DNA from: Ohtaekwangia kribbensis
GTDB lineage: Bacteria; Bacteroidota; Bacteroidia; Cytophagales; Cyclobacteriaceae
Length of the DNA stretch: 64,000 nt
NCBI RefSeq assembly: GCF_042676245.1
Contig: NZ_JBHTKA010000008.1
Coordinates: 372,001 to 436,000, forward strand
Direction of reading: 5' to 3'
The stretch's first letter is position 1. Each line of letters starts with the position of its first letter. Of this stretch, positions 44,104 to 51,625 are shown piece after piece. Under the pieces are notes generated by a model. The model did not search any database. It worked only from the letters and a program-made list of their open reading frames with translations, and had not been told where the DNA came from. The translations under genes were made by a program, and so were the position numbers.

Positions 44104-44802
44104 TTATGAATTACCTGCCTCATTCTTTTCTGCCCACTTCTTCATTTTCTTATTGGCATAGATTGCCACCTCTACGCGTCTGTTCTGGTCGCGTCCTGAA
44201 TCAGAGTTATTATCAGCAACCGGTTGTGACTCGCCATAGCCGGTTGTGGTAATACGACTGTTCTTTACATTTTGCGCACCGAGAAATGAAGCAACCGATT
44301 TTGCCCTTTCTTCCGAGAGCTTCTGGTTGTGATCATCCGAACCTGTATTATCAGTATGGCCTTCAATCAGAATGTTCGTGTCTTCATATTTATTCAGTGT
44401 GCCTGCCAGCTCGCGCAGGTTCTGCTGTGTTGTAGGACTCAGCTGCGAAGAGTTAACATTAAACAACAAGCCTGAGTTAAATGTTATCTTTATACCTTCA
44501 CCCACACGTTCTACCGTTGCGCCTTCAAGGTCGCGTTTAAGTTCTTCTGCCTGTTTATCCATCTGGCGTCCAATCAACGCCCCGGCAGCTCCGCCTACGG
44601 TAGCTCCTATAATAGCACCTACTGCTGTATTACCAGATCGCGATCCGATAACTCCGCCAATAGCGCCTCCGGCTCCTGCACCAATAGCGCCACCTTTCGT
44701 GGTATTGGTTGCATTACATCCCATCAATATCTGCATGCTCATTGCTACCAGCATAAACAATACAGATACTTTTCCTAGAACGCTGCTTTTGACTTTGTTC
44801 AT
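44104..44802 (-). CDS. OmpA-family lipoprotein with glycine zipper
   Basis: The 232-residue lipoprotein (Cys29 in QILMGC) has a YMGG-like glycine-zipper region (GGAIGAGAGGAIGGVIGSRS ... AIIGATVGGAAGALIGRQMD) and a C-terminal OmpA peptidoglycan-binding domain (about 110-225). The domain shows ILIEGHTDNTGSDDHNQKLS and ITTTGYGESQPVADN, and the NRRVEVAIYA end. It anchors the outer membrane to peptidoglycan. It is preceded by a 48-residue membrane peptide gene 34 bases upstream on the same strand. Confidence 0.92.
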   Translation of the reverse strand: MNKVKSSVLGKVSVLFMLVAMSMQILMGCNATNTTKGGAIGAGAGGAIGGVIGSRSGNTAVGAIIGATVGGAAGALIGRQMDKQAEELKRDLEGATVERVGEGIKITFNSGLLFNVNSSQLSPTTQQNLRELAGTLNKYEDTNILIEGHTDNTGSDDHNQKLSEERAKSVASFLGAQNVKNSRITTTGYGESQPVADNNSDSGRDQNRRVEVAIYANKKMKKWAEKNEAGNS

Positions 44803-44836
44803 AATGAATTTGTTTGTTTTATACTTTACAATTACG

Positions 44837-44983
44837 TCAGGCCCTCCTGATTACACCTAGCAATAAAGAAAGGACCGCCAATACAATCAGAATGTGAATC
44901 AATCCGGTAGCGCTATATACAAATACGCCCAGCAACCACCCGATAATTAATATCACGGCAATTAAATACAATAGTGATCTCAT
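44837..44983 (-). CDS. lmo0937-family small membrane protein
   Basis: A 48-codon gene encodes two short membrane helices joined by a turn (LLYLIAVILIIGWLLGVFVY, then GLIHILIVLAVLSLLLGVIR). The G-W-L-L-G-x-F and the short loop before the second helix match the lmo0937 family, widespread tiny stress-associated membrane proteins. It lies just upstream of the OmpA-like lipoprotein and is probably cotranscribed with it. It is easily missed because of its length. Confidence 0.8.
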   Translation of the reverse strand: MRSLLYLIAVILIIGWLLGVFVYSATGLIHILIVLAVLSLLLGVIRRA

Positions 44984-45156
44984 AATGTTTGTTGTTAAGA
45001 TTATACATACACCAGGATAAAAAAGCTTGCCATCGGTCCGTTTGCAAGTGGGGAAAAACTTACTTTAATATAGTATCTGCCTAAAATATATACCTTCCGT
45101 TTACCCAATTGTAGATTTTATTATACATCATCCTTTGCAAAGTTACCCTGTGTATT

Positions 45157-45174
45157 TGGGGCACAACTTTTACA
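45157..45174 (+). promoter_or_regulatory. Sigma-54-like but imperfect element upstream of mlaE
   Basis: The sequence ggggcac-N5-ttaca resembles -24/-12, but the -12 GC is AC. It lies about 33 bases before the mlaE-like start. Weak; recorded because rpoN is nearby. Confidence 0.2.
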
Positions 45175-45206
45175 ATTCCACTACTTAAAATCATTTAATA
45201 TATAGC

Positions 45207-45962
45207 ATGAAGATCAAAGGATTCCTGGTAAATCTGGCGGAGGTTTATCGTTTTACAATGAGCGTTGTGCGCGAAGTTTTTTTACCTCCTTACGACTGGA
45301 AAGAAACATTGCGGCAGTGCTTTGTAGTGGGCAATCGCTCTTTGTTTCTGATCATATTTACTTCTTTTCTGGCAGGTATAGTGTTTACACGACAATCGCG
45401 ACCTTCATTATCTTCTTTTGGTGCAGAGTCGTGGTTGCCTTCGCTTGTATCGCAGGCTGTGGTGCGTTCATTAGGCCCGCTTATTACAGGATTGATCTGT
45501 GCGGGGAAATTGGGATCGAACATGGGAGCAGAGTTAGGCAGCATGCGGGTAACAGAACAGATCGATGCTATGGAAGTATCGGGCACCCGGCCATTCTCTT
45601 ATTTAGTGGCAAGTCGTGTTACGGCCGCTACATTAATGTTGCCCTTCCTGGTGGTGTTTGCTGATACAACAGCGCTACTGGGGTCTTTTCTTACGGTAAA
45701 TTTCATAAACAACTCAAGCTTTCAATTATACTTTAATGATGTAGCCGTATCCATAACCTATGTGGATATATTTTCTTCCCTTATTAAAGCAGCCTTCTTT
45801 GGCTTTGCTATAGGTGTTGTAGCATGTTATGCCGGCTACCATGCCGAACGCGGCACTGCCGGTGTAGGGAAAGCAGCCAACACAGCAGTGGTGGCGTCCA
45901 TGATCCTGATCTTTGTTATTGACTTGTTGAGTCTTCAGTTCATTAATCTTTTCAGACGATGA
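45207..45962 (+). CDS. mlaE: MlaE-family ABC transporter permease
   Basis: This 251-residue permease belongs to the MlaE/YrbE family that moves phospholipids between the membranes. It has five to six membrane helices and the family segment TGLICAGKLGSNMGAELGSM followed by RVTEQIDAMEVSGTRPFSYL. The middle and end (FFGFAIGVVACYAGYHAERG; AANTAVVASMILIFVIDLLS) also fit. ATGA overlap with the ATPase gene shows translational coupling. MlaA, MlaB and MlaC are not nearby. Confidence 0.9.
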   Translation: MKIKGFLVNLAEVYRFTMSVVREVFLPPYDWKETLRQCFVVGNRSLFLIIFTSFLAGIVFTRQSRPSLSSFGAESWLPSLVSQAVVRSLGPLITGLICAGKLGSNMGAELGSMRVTEQIDAMEVSGTRPFSYLVASRVTAATLMLPFLVVFADTTALLGSFLTVNFINNSSFQLYFNDVAVSITYVDIFSSLIKAAFFGFAIGVVACYAGYHAERGTAGVGKAANTAVVASMILIFVIDLLSLQFINLFRR

Positions 45963-46744
45963 GACAGGACACGGTAACGACATCTATAACCGAAAAAGAA
46001 GTTGCATCAGCATCCGATGTTGTAGTGCGCATACAGCACCTGAAAAAATCATTTGGAGACACGCATGTGCTGCGCGATGTAAATCTCGACCTGCATGCGA
46101 GCGAGAACCTGGTTATACTCGGCCGATCGGGCACTGGTAAATCTGTACTCATTAAATGTATGGTGGGGCTTATCAAACCCGATAGCGGCTCTATTCATAT
46201 ACTCCACTACGATGTACTGCAACTGAATGAAAAAGAAATGAATGAGCTGCGGCTGCAGGTAGGGTTTTCATTTCAGGGAAGTGCACTATATGATTCCATG
46301 ACGGTGCGCGAAAACCTGGAGTTTCCGCTGAAGCGGAACCTGGGAATATCTGATACAAAAGAACTTGAAGCACGCGTAGTGGAAGCACTGGAAGATGTAG
46401 GCCTGGAGGATGCCATCAACAAAATGCCGGCAGAACTTTCAGGTGGTATGAAGAAACGCATTGGTATAGCACGTACGCTTATACTGAAGCCGAAGATCAT
46501 GCTGTACGATGAACCTACTGCAGGACTTGACCCGATAACTTCTATCGAGATCAACGAATTGATCGTAAAGGTACGCGACAAGTATAAAACGTCCTCCATC
46601 ATCATCACGCACGATATCAGCAGTGCGCGACACACGGCCGATCGTGTTATAGCCCTGGTAGGAGGCTATAGTAAATATGAAGGTACGTTTGACGAGATCA
46701 GGCAAACGACCGATCCGGAACTAGAACCATTCTTTAACTATTAG
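45959..46744 (+). CDS. mlaF: MlaF-family ABC transporter ATPase
   Basis: The 261-residue ATPase energises the lipid transporter. Walker A is LGRSGTGKSVLIKCMVGL, the Q-loop lies in VGFSFQGSALYDSMTVRENL, the ABC signature is LSGGMKKR and Walker B is IMLYDEPTAGLDP, followed by the H-loop in IIITHDISSAR. All catalytic residues are intact. Its start overlaps the permease gene and its stop lies five bases before the MCE protein gene. Confidence 0.93.
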   Translation: MRQDTVTTSITEKEVASASDVVVRIQHLKKSFGDTHVLRDVNLDLHASENLVILGRSGTGKSVLIKCMVGLIKPDSGSIHILHYDVLQLNEKEMNELRLQVGFSFQGSALYDSMTVRENLEFPLKRNLGISDTKELEARVVEALEDVGLEDAINKMPAELSGGMKKRIGIARTLILKPKIMLYDEPTAGLDPITSIEINELIVKVRDKYKTSSIIITHDISSARHTADRVIALVGGYSKYEGTFDEIRQTTDPELEPFFNY

Positions 46745-46749
46745 CAAAT

Positions 46750-47757
46750 ATGAAAACGAAAGAAATCAGTCAGGATATAAAACTTGGTGTGTTTGTACTG
46801 GCAGGGTTGGCAATCTTTATCGCTACTGTCTTTTTCATCGGAAGTGAGAACAGTATATTCAGCAGAACTTTTACCATTGTATCAATTTTTAAAAATGTAG
46901 AAGGCCTTAAGGAAGGCGACAATGTTTGGCTCTCGGGAGTAAAGATCGGTACGGTAAAAGATGTACGAATCGTATCGGAAGGTAAAGTTGTTGTACAACT
47001 TCAATTGAAAGAACGGCAGAATGAGTTCATCACGAAGAATGCAACGGCATATATAGGGTCAGATGGTTTGGTAGGAAACAAAATAGTTGTTGTACGTCCT
47101 GGTAATGCTGCGAACCACATTACGGATAATGATACTATAAATGCCGCATCGCCCACAGATACACAAGAGCTTATTAATATAGCCAAAGATGTAGGCCAGA
47201 ACACAAAGACGTTAACCAGCGATCTGCAAGCGATCTCACAAAAAGTCAAGAACGGACAAGGTCTGGTGGGCGAACTTTTAAATGATGGTGCTTTTGCTCA
47301 AGATCTCCGTAGCACCGTAACCAATCTTCGCCTCGCCGGCAACAATATGAATCGTGCTACAGCCGAATTAAACGGACTGGTATACCAAATGAAGAATGGC
47401 GATGGCGTTATCAATCGCTTGCTATACGACACCACCATGGCCGGTACATTTGATGCCGCATTGGTTAATGTAAAAAAAGTTTCAGCTAACACTGCAAAGA
47501 TTGCTGAAGATCTGAAAGATGTAGTAGCCAAAGTAAATAGCAACGACAATGCTCTTGGTCTTCTTCTGGCCGATACAACTTTTGCACAACGCATGGAGAA
47601 TACATTGATCAACGCAGAAAGCGCATCGAATAAACTCGATGAGAATATGGAAGCGATGCAACATAATTTTCTGCTGCGCGGCTATTTCAAAAAGAAGCGC
47701 AAGGCTGAAGAAAAGGAACGCGTAAAATCAGCACCTCCTTCACCAAGCGGTATATAG
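46750..47757 (+). CDS. mlaD: MlaD-family MCE-domain protein
   Basis: The 335-residue periplasmic protein is held by one N-terminal helix (about 11-29, LGVFVLAGLAIFIATVFFIG) and has a single MCE domain (about 35-115, FKNVEGLKEGDNVWLSGVKI). A long helical region follows that could extend as a tube or coiled coil. MCE proteins form hexameric rings that bind lipids at the transporter. Order E-F-D with no MlaC is typical in Bacteroidota. Confidence 0.9.
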   Translation: MKTKEISQDIKLGVFVLAGLAIFIATVFFIGSENSIFSRTFTIVSIFKNVEGLKEGDNVWLSGVKIGTVKDVRIVSEGKVVVQLQLKERQNEFITKNATAYIGSDGLVGNKIVVVRPGNAANHITDNDTINAASPTDTQELINIAKDVGQNTKTLTSDLQAISQKVKNGQGLVGELLNDGAFAQDLRSTVTNLRLAGNNMNRATAELNGLVYQMKNGDGVINRLLYDTTMAGTFDAALVNVKKVSANTAKIAEDLKDVVAKVNSNDNALGLLLADTTFAQRMENTLINAESASNKLDENMEAMQHNFLLRGYFKKKRKAEEKERVKSAPPSPSGI

Positions 47758-47870
47758 TTCCCGGGTATAAACATCCACAAGAATAGAGCAAAGTATAGCA
47801 GGAACAACGGCACAGAGTTTTATTTATATCGAAGTGAGAATTCAGATTAACAATTAAAAACCCTAGTACC

Positions 47871-48407
47871 ATGGAAAAAGCAACGAGCACCAGAAGAGCG
47901 TCTTCTAAGGAGAGCGCTTCTGAATTAGAAGAATTTTTTATCGACAGCCTGAAAGACATTTATTGGGCAGAGAAACACCTGACAAAAGCATTGGCGAAAA
48001 TGCAGAAAGCAGCAACATCCGAAGAGCTTGCCAGTGCATTTGCAGATCACCTCACCGTTACTCAGGAACACGTTGCACGCGTTGAAAAAGTATTTGAACT
48101 GTTGGACAAAAAACCACAGGCAAAAAAATGCGAAGCAATGGAAGGCCTGATCAAAGAAGGTGAAGATATAATTTCGGAAACAGAGAAAGGTTCTTCTACA
48201 CGCGATGTAGGTCTGATCCTGGCAGCCCAGAAAGTTGAGCACTACGAAATCGCTACCTATGGTGGTTTGGCACAGCTTGCCAAAACCATGGGACGCGATG
48301 ATATCAAACAGATACTTGGTCAGACACTGAATGAAGAAAAGCAGGCTGATGAACTTCTCACATCACTGGCGGAAGCTGACATTAACGAAGCTGCTGAGCA
48401 GGAATAA
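47871..48407 (+). CDS. DUF892 (YciE/YciF) ferritin-like protein
   Basis: The 178-residue protein has the four-helix DUF892 pattern: LEEFFIDSLKDIYWAEKHLT near the start, HLTVTQEHVARVEKVFELL, and the C-terminal metal-ligand-bearing helix QKVEHYEIATYGGLAQLAK with LNEEKQADELLTSLAE. The family is stress-induced, probably binding a di-iron centre. It begins 113 bases after mlaD with its own spacer and has a strong terminator. Confidence 0.9.
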   Translation: MEKATSTRRASSKESASELEEFFIDSLKDIYWAEKHLTKALAKMQKAATSEELASAFADHLTVTQEHVARVEKVFELLDKKPQAKKCEAMEGLIKEGEDIISETEKGSSTRDVGLILAAQKVEHYEIATYGGLAQLAKTMGRDDIKQILGQTLNEEKQADELLTSLAEADINEAAEQE

Positions 48408-48430
48408 GGATCCCATCCCCTTACAACCAG

Positions 48431-48461
48431 AAGTCAGGATGTAACGTCCTGACTTTTTTAT
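48431..48461 (+). terminator. Rho-independent terminator after the DUF892 gene
   Basis: aagtcagga pairs perfectly with tcctgactt around a short loop, and a run of six T follows. It lies 24 bases after the stop codon. Confidence 0.9.
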
Positions 48462-48478
48462 TACAAACATTTACTGCC

Positions 48479-49552
48479 TTGAATATCGCCTTAACGCATA
48501 AGGAGTTTATACGCATAAACCGTAACTACGAGCGGGCCGCTAAAGCTATAGCATTAAAATATGTGAGCGATAACAGTCCGGGTATAGTGCGTATGCGCAA
48601 GGGTACAGGCTATACCTATTTGCTGGATCAAAAGCCGGTACGCAATAAAAAAGACCTGGAGCGTATAAAGAAACTCGCTATACCACCGTCATGGTCAAGC
48701 GTGTGGATCTGCGCTGATGAAACCGGCCACATACAAGCTACAGGTTACGACCTTCGTAGTCGCAAACAATATCGTTATCATGCATTGTGGACAGCGCTCC
48801 GAAACGAAACTAAATTTCACAGACTATACGAGTTTGGTAAAGCATTACCGGCATTGCGCCTGAAAGTGGAAGGTGATCTGAACAAAAAGACACTTTGCGA
48901 AGAAAGAGTTATAGCCACGGTAATCGCGTTGATGGAGCGCACCTATATACGCGTGGGTAATGAAGGATATGAAAAACTGTACGGTTCGTATGGACTTACA
49001 ACGCTAAAAGATAAACATGTTGCGATTGATGGCAGTAAACTTGAATTCTCATTCAAAGGGAAGAAAGGAATTTTTCAGCGTATATCAATAAAAAACAAGC
49101 GACTGGCCAATATTGTAAAGCAATGTCGCGAAATACCAGGCAAAGAACTTTTTCAGTATTACGATGCTAACGGAATACGAAAATCTATTGATTCTGGAAT
49201 GGTAAATAGTTATATTCATGATGCAACCGGATTTGACTTTACCGCCAAAGATTTCAGAACGTGGGCAGGCTCATTACACTTTCTTCGCGAACTGAAATCG
49301 CTGGGAGATGTAACGACAGACAGCGAATGCAAAAAGAATATTTTACAGGCACTCGATGCTGTAAGTAAAAAACTAGGCAACACGCGGATGATCTGTCGCA
49401 AATACTATGTACACCCTGCATTGGTAAAACTATACGAAGACCGCAACCTGAAACGCTACCTCGATGAACTCGACACGATAGAAGAACCCGATGGCAAAGC
49501 AGACCTGACAGGAGATGAGAAGATACTGATGAAAATAGCTTCTAGCTACTAG
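48479..49552 (+). CDS. DNA topoisomerase IB (poxvirus/bacterial type)
   Basis: The 357-residue enzyme relaxes supercoils through a 3'-phosphotyrosine. The N-terminal domain (PPSWSSVWICADETGHIQAT; DLRSRKQYRYHALW) and catalytic core show conserved residues: RTYIRVGNEGYEKLYGSYGL, TTLKDKHV, TAKDFRTWAGS and the nucleophile region CRKYYVHPALV (probably Tyr310). It begins at TTG; no in-frame ATG is available near the conserved start. Bacterial TopIB is often found next to stress genes, as here after DUF892. Confidence 0.9.
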   Translation: MNIALTHKEFIRINRNYERAAKAIALKYVSDNSPGIVRMRKGTGYTYLLDQKPVRNKKDLERIKKLAIPPSWSSVWICADETGHIQATGYDLRSRKQYRYHALWTALRNETKFHRLYEFGKALPALRLKVEGDLNKKTLCEERVIATVIALMERTYIRVGNEGYEKLYGSYGLTTLKDKHVAIDGSKLEFSFKGKKGIFQRISIKNKRLANIVKQCREIPGKELFQYYDANGIRKSIDSGMVNSYIHDATGFDFTAKDFRTWAGSLHFLRELKSLGDVTTDSECKKNILQALDAVSKKLGNTRMICRKYYVHPALVKLYEDRNLKRYLDELDTIEEPDGKADLTGDEKILMKIASSY

Positions 49553-49718
49553 CTACCATGTGCAAGACGTGTGAGCCTGAGTGACGAGTGTGTTTGGCTG
49601 ATATATACACCCCATCAGGCCACGGACACACAGTACTTTGTAGCCAGAAGCCAGATATATAGCGCTGCATGGCACACCATCTCACACGCACACCGCTAGC
49701 AACTGGTAGCTGGTAGCT
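49543..49718. repeat. Nested inverted-repeat element downstream of topoisomerase IB
   Basis: Three nested complementary pairs are visible. The outer pair is tagctactagctacca (49543-49558) with tggtagctggtagct (49704-49718), one mismatch; the middle pair is cgtgtgag (49568-49575) with ctcacacg (49681-49688); the inner pair is gtgtgtttggctgat (49588-49602) with atcaggccacggacacac (49614-49631), imperfect. The left end covers the topoisomerase stop codon. Further cgcagct units follow to 49754. It could be a MITE-like element or a structured RNA. Confidence 0.6.
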
Positions 49719-49772
49719 CGCAGCTTTTCTTCCCGCAGCTAAAAGCTCGCAGCTATTTCAGTATCTTGCGGC

Positions 49773-50075
49773 ATGCTACTATACAACGTAACAGTCGGTA
49801 TCGACAAGGAAATTGAACAAGAGTGGATAGACTGGATGAAACAACAGTATATCCCCGTGGTAATGAAAACAGAGATGTTTACAGATTGGAAGATGTACAA
49901 AGTACTGCACGACCAGGAAGACGGATCAGTTTCCTATAGTGTTCAGTATTTCGCTGCCGATATTCAGGAAGTGGTAAACTTTGTGGAGAAAGTTGAACCG
50001 GAGCTGAATAAAGAATTTCAGAAACGGTTCAAAGATCGGCACGTTGCCTTCCGTACGCTTCTCGAAGAGGTCTGA
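49773..50075 (+). CDS. DUF4286 family protein
   Basis: The 100-residue protein starts MLLYNVTVGIDKEIEQEWID and has W-x-x-W-M and the C-terminal FKDRHVAFRTLLEEV pattern of DUF4286, a ferredoxin-like fold family in Bacteroidota with unknown function. It is preceded by the repeat-rich spacer and followed by an AT-only hairpin (aaacaaaag ... cttttgttt, 50075-50100) that may end transcription. Confidence 0.82.
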   Translation: MLLYNVTVGIDKEIEQEWIDWMKQQYIPVVMKTEMFTDWKMYKVLHDQEDGSVSYSVQYFAADIQEVVNFVEKVEPELNKEFQKRFKDRHVAFRTLLEEV

Positions 50076-50145
50076 AACAAAAGATTTTTTGCTTTTGTTT
50101 ATACAACATCCTGTTATGTCTTGATCTTAATAACATTTCAGATAT

Positions 50146-50427
50146 ATGAACGTCAGGAAGATTAGTCCCGAAGAAATTCCGATGGTGCATTTTACGCATC
50201 AGGATGTATTGCGTGATGAAGAACAAAAAGTCCTTCGTGCACACAAACTTGTGAAAGCAGTTATGATCAGCAACCTCGAACACCAGGATGTTGGATTGAT
50301 CATGCAATTGGAAGATGGTGAAGTAATAGAAACCTTCTCGAACCTTGTTGACTTTGCTGACAACTATGTTGAGGTGAAGGGGGGTAAGTTTATTCCGGTG
50401 TGGGCGATTGTAGATGTCGAAGCCTAG
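50146..50427 (+). CDS. Conserved small protein, unknown function
   Basis: The 93-residue protein (MNVRKISPEEIPMVHFTHQD...) has no signal peptide or membrane segment. It contains alternating strands (VGLIMQLEDGEVIETFSNLV; GGKFIPVWAIVDVEA) suggesting a small alpha/beta fold. It resembles uncharacterised short Bacteroidota proteins but I cannot name a family. It is a single gene with a 70-base upstream spacer. Confidence 0.7.
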   Translation: MNVRKISPEEIPMVHFTHQDVLRDEEQKVLRAHKLVKAVMISNLEHQDVGLIMQLEDGEVIETFSNLVDFADNYVEVKGGKFIPVWAIVDVEA

Positions 50428-50465
50428 AATTGGAAAATTGCAAGATTCGAAAATTGTAAGATTTA
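50427..50465. repeat. Dispersed intergenic repeat, copy 1 (gaaaattg/aagatt units)
   Basis: ttggaaaattgcaagattc is followed at once by gaaaattgtaagattt. The unit 'gaaaattNNaagattN' resembles the tandem at 58999-59035. Both lie directly after gene ends. Confidence 0.55.
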
Positions 50466-50536
50466 CCAGATCAGCTATACAACATTTTATAATTCTTTCG
50501 GGGATTATTGAGCCCGTCCTGTTGTGGGTATAAAAA

Positions 50537-50568
50537 GCGATCTCCCTGTATACTATCAGGGAGATTGC
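50537..50568 (-). terminator. Rho-independent terminator of the secreted 126-residue protein gene
   Basis: gcgatctccctg and cagggagattgc form a twelve-pair stem (one wobble) with loop tatactat. On the minus strand it is followed by ttttta. It lies 24 bases after the stop of the minus-strand gene. Confidence 0.85.
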
Positions 50569-50591
50569 TTCCTCGTGGGGCGCTATATGCG

Positions 50592-50972
50592 TTATTTTTT
50601 ACCAGGATACTTCGATTTATGCTCGTCAAACAGTTCCTGAGGCTTGTCTCCACTAAAATCAAGATCAATTTTCGGAGTGGCAAACAGATCAACACCCTTT
50701 AGTATATCGGGTAATTTGGCTGATATCGACCAGTTCTTCCCTGACATCGATATATATACTCCACGATCGTTGTCATAATATACCGGGTAATCCTGAAAAT
50801 ATACATAACGGGTTTTAGCACGATACCCGTGAGCCGGTGCCCAAGGCGGAGGACCTCCACCTTTCTTTTCATTCTTTTGTTTTTTCTTGCTCTTTCCCTG
50901 AGCCATTACATCCGCAGTTGAAAGCGCAGTAACAGCAAACAGCACGAGCATGAGTAGTCGCAGGTTTTTCAT
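50592..50972 (-). CDS. Secreted small protein, unknown function
   Basis: The 126-residue product has a Sec signal peptide (NLRLLMLVLFAVTALSTADVMAQ, cleavage after Ala-Gln region near 25), then a basic Lys/Gly/Pro-rich stretch (KSKKKQKNEKKGGGPPPWAP). An aromatic-rich domain follows (YRAKTRYVYFQDYPVYYDND; GVYISMSGKNWSISAKLP). The latter pattern recurs in uncharacterised periplasmic Bacteroidota proteins. The function is unknown. Confidence 0.75.
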   Translation of the reverse strand: MKNLRLLMLVLFAVTALSTADVMAQGKSKKKQKNEKKGGGPPPWAPAHGYRAKTRYVYFQDYPVYYDNDRGVYISMSGKNWSISAKLPDILKGVDLFATPKIDLDFSGDKPQELFDEHKSKYPGKK

Positions 50973-51064
50973 GGTTTTAATTTTAACTCAAAGATGACGA
51001 ACCCATCACCACAACACCCTTCAAAAACTATAAAAAACTTACCAGATGTAAATTTATACTTATG

Positions 51065-51556
51065 CTAAAGTTTTGCCTGGCCAGAAACGTATTTCGCGAT
51101 CTGGTCGCGTTCCAGTGTACAGTTAATCCATTCGTTGTCGAACCTGGTTCCGTACTTTTTATAGAAATTTATAGCGGGATCGTTCCAGTCAAGCACCTGC
51201 CACATCATACCCGAACAATTCTGCTCCAGCGAATGTTGCATGGTGCGATCGAACAATACCTTACCAATGCCTTTCCCGCGTTCGGCTTCCGTTACAATGA
51301 TATCTTCCAGGTATAGGCGCTTGCCTTTCCACGTGGAGTAACGCCAGTAATACAGCGATAACCCTATAATTCCATTTTCATTTTCTGCAACAAAGAAACC
51401 ATACACAGGGTTGGGGCCAAAACCATCGAATTCCATCAGCTCAACCGTATTGATCACTTCATGCGGGGCTCGCTCATACTCGGCAAGCTCTTTAATCAAT
51501 TCGAGCACGCGGGGCAGATCATCTTTTTTACCGATGCGTATCGTAACATTACTCAT
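51065..51556 (-). CDS. GNAT-family N-acetyltransferase
   Basis: The 163-residue enzyme has the GNAT fold: acetyl-CoA loop motif VTEAERGKGIGKVLFDRTMQ, upstream strand GIIGLSLYYWRYSTWKGKRL and the C-terminal W-N-x-x-A-x-x-F-Y-x-x-x-G pattern (DWNDPAINFYKKYGTRF). It resembles the spermidine/diamine acetyltransferase-like and ribosomal-type group; the substrate cannot be fixed. I start at MSNVTIRIG because the upstream residues are encoded by the terminator hairpin of the preceding gene. Confidence 0.88.
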   Translation of the reverse strand: MSNVTIRIGKKDDLPRVLELIKELAEYERAPHEVINTVELMEFDGFGPNPVYGFFVAENENGIIGLSLYYWRYSTWKGKRLYLEDIIVTEAERGKGIGKVLFDRTMQHSLEQNCSGMMWQVLDWNDPAINFYKKYGTRFDNEWINCTLERDQIAKYVSGQAKL

Positions 51557-51570
51557 ATACTCAAAAATAA

Positions 51571-51600
51571 AAGAGGCAGACCGTATATAGACTGCCTCTT
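51571..51600 (-). terminator. Terminator of the prolyl oligopeptidase gene
   Basis: On the minus strand aagaggcag and ctgcctctt form a nine-pair stem around a twelve-base loop, followed by ttatttttg. It lies 26 bases after the peptidase stop and just before the GNAT start. Confidence 0.82.
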
Positions 51601-51625
51601 CCAAAAATTTACAGGAAATTTATAG

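Noticed and set aside
45157..45174. Sigma-54 promoter for mlaE
   Set aside because: The -24 part fits, but the -12 GC is AC. It is listed only as a weak element, not as a supported promoter.
47800..47830. Sigma-54-like element before the DUF892 gene (ggcacagagttttatt)
   Set aside because: GGCAC is present, but the -12 position is TA instead of GC.
49543..49754. CRISPR array or tandem iterons
   Set aside because: The agct words are irregular and arranged as inverted pairs, with no regular repeat-spacer pattern.
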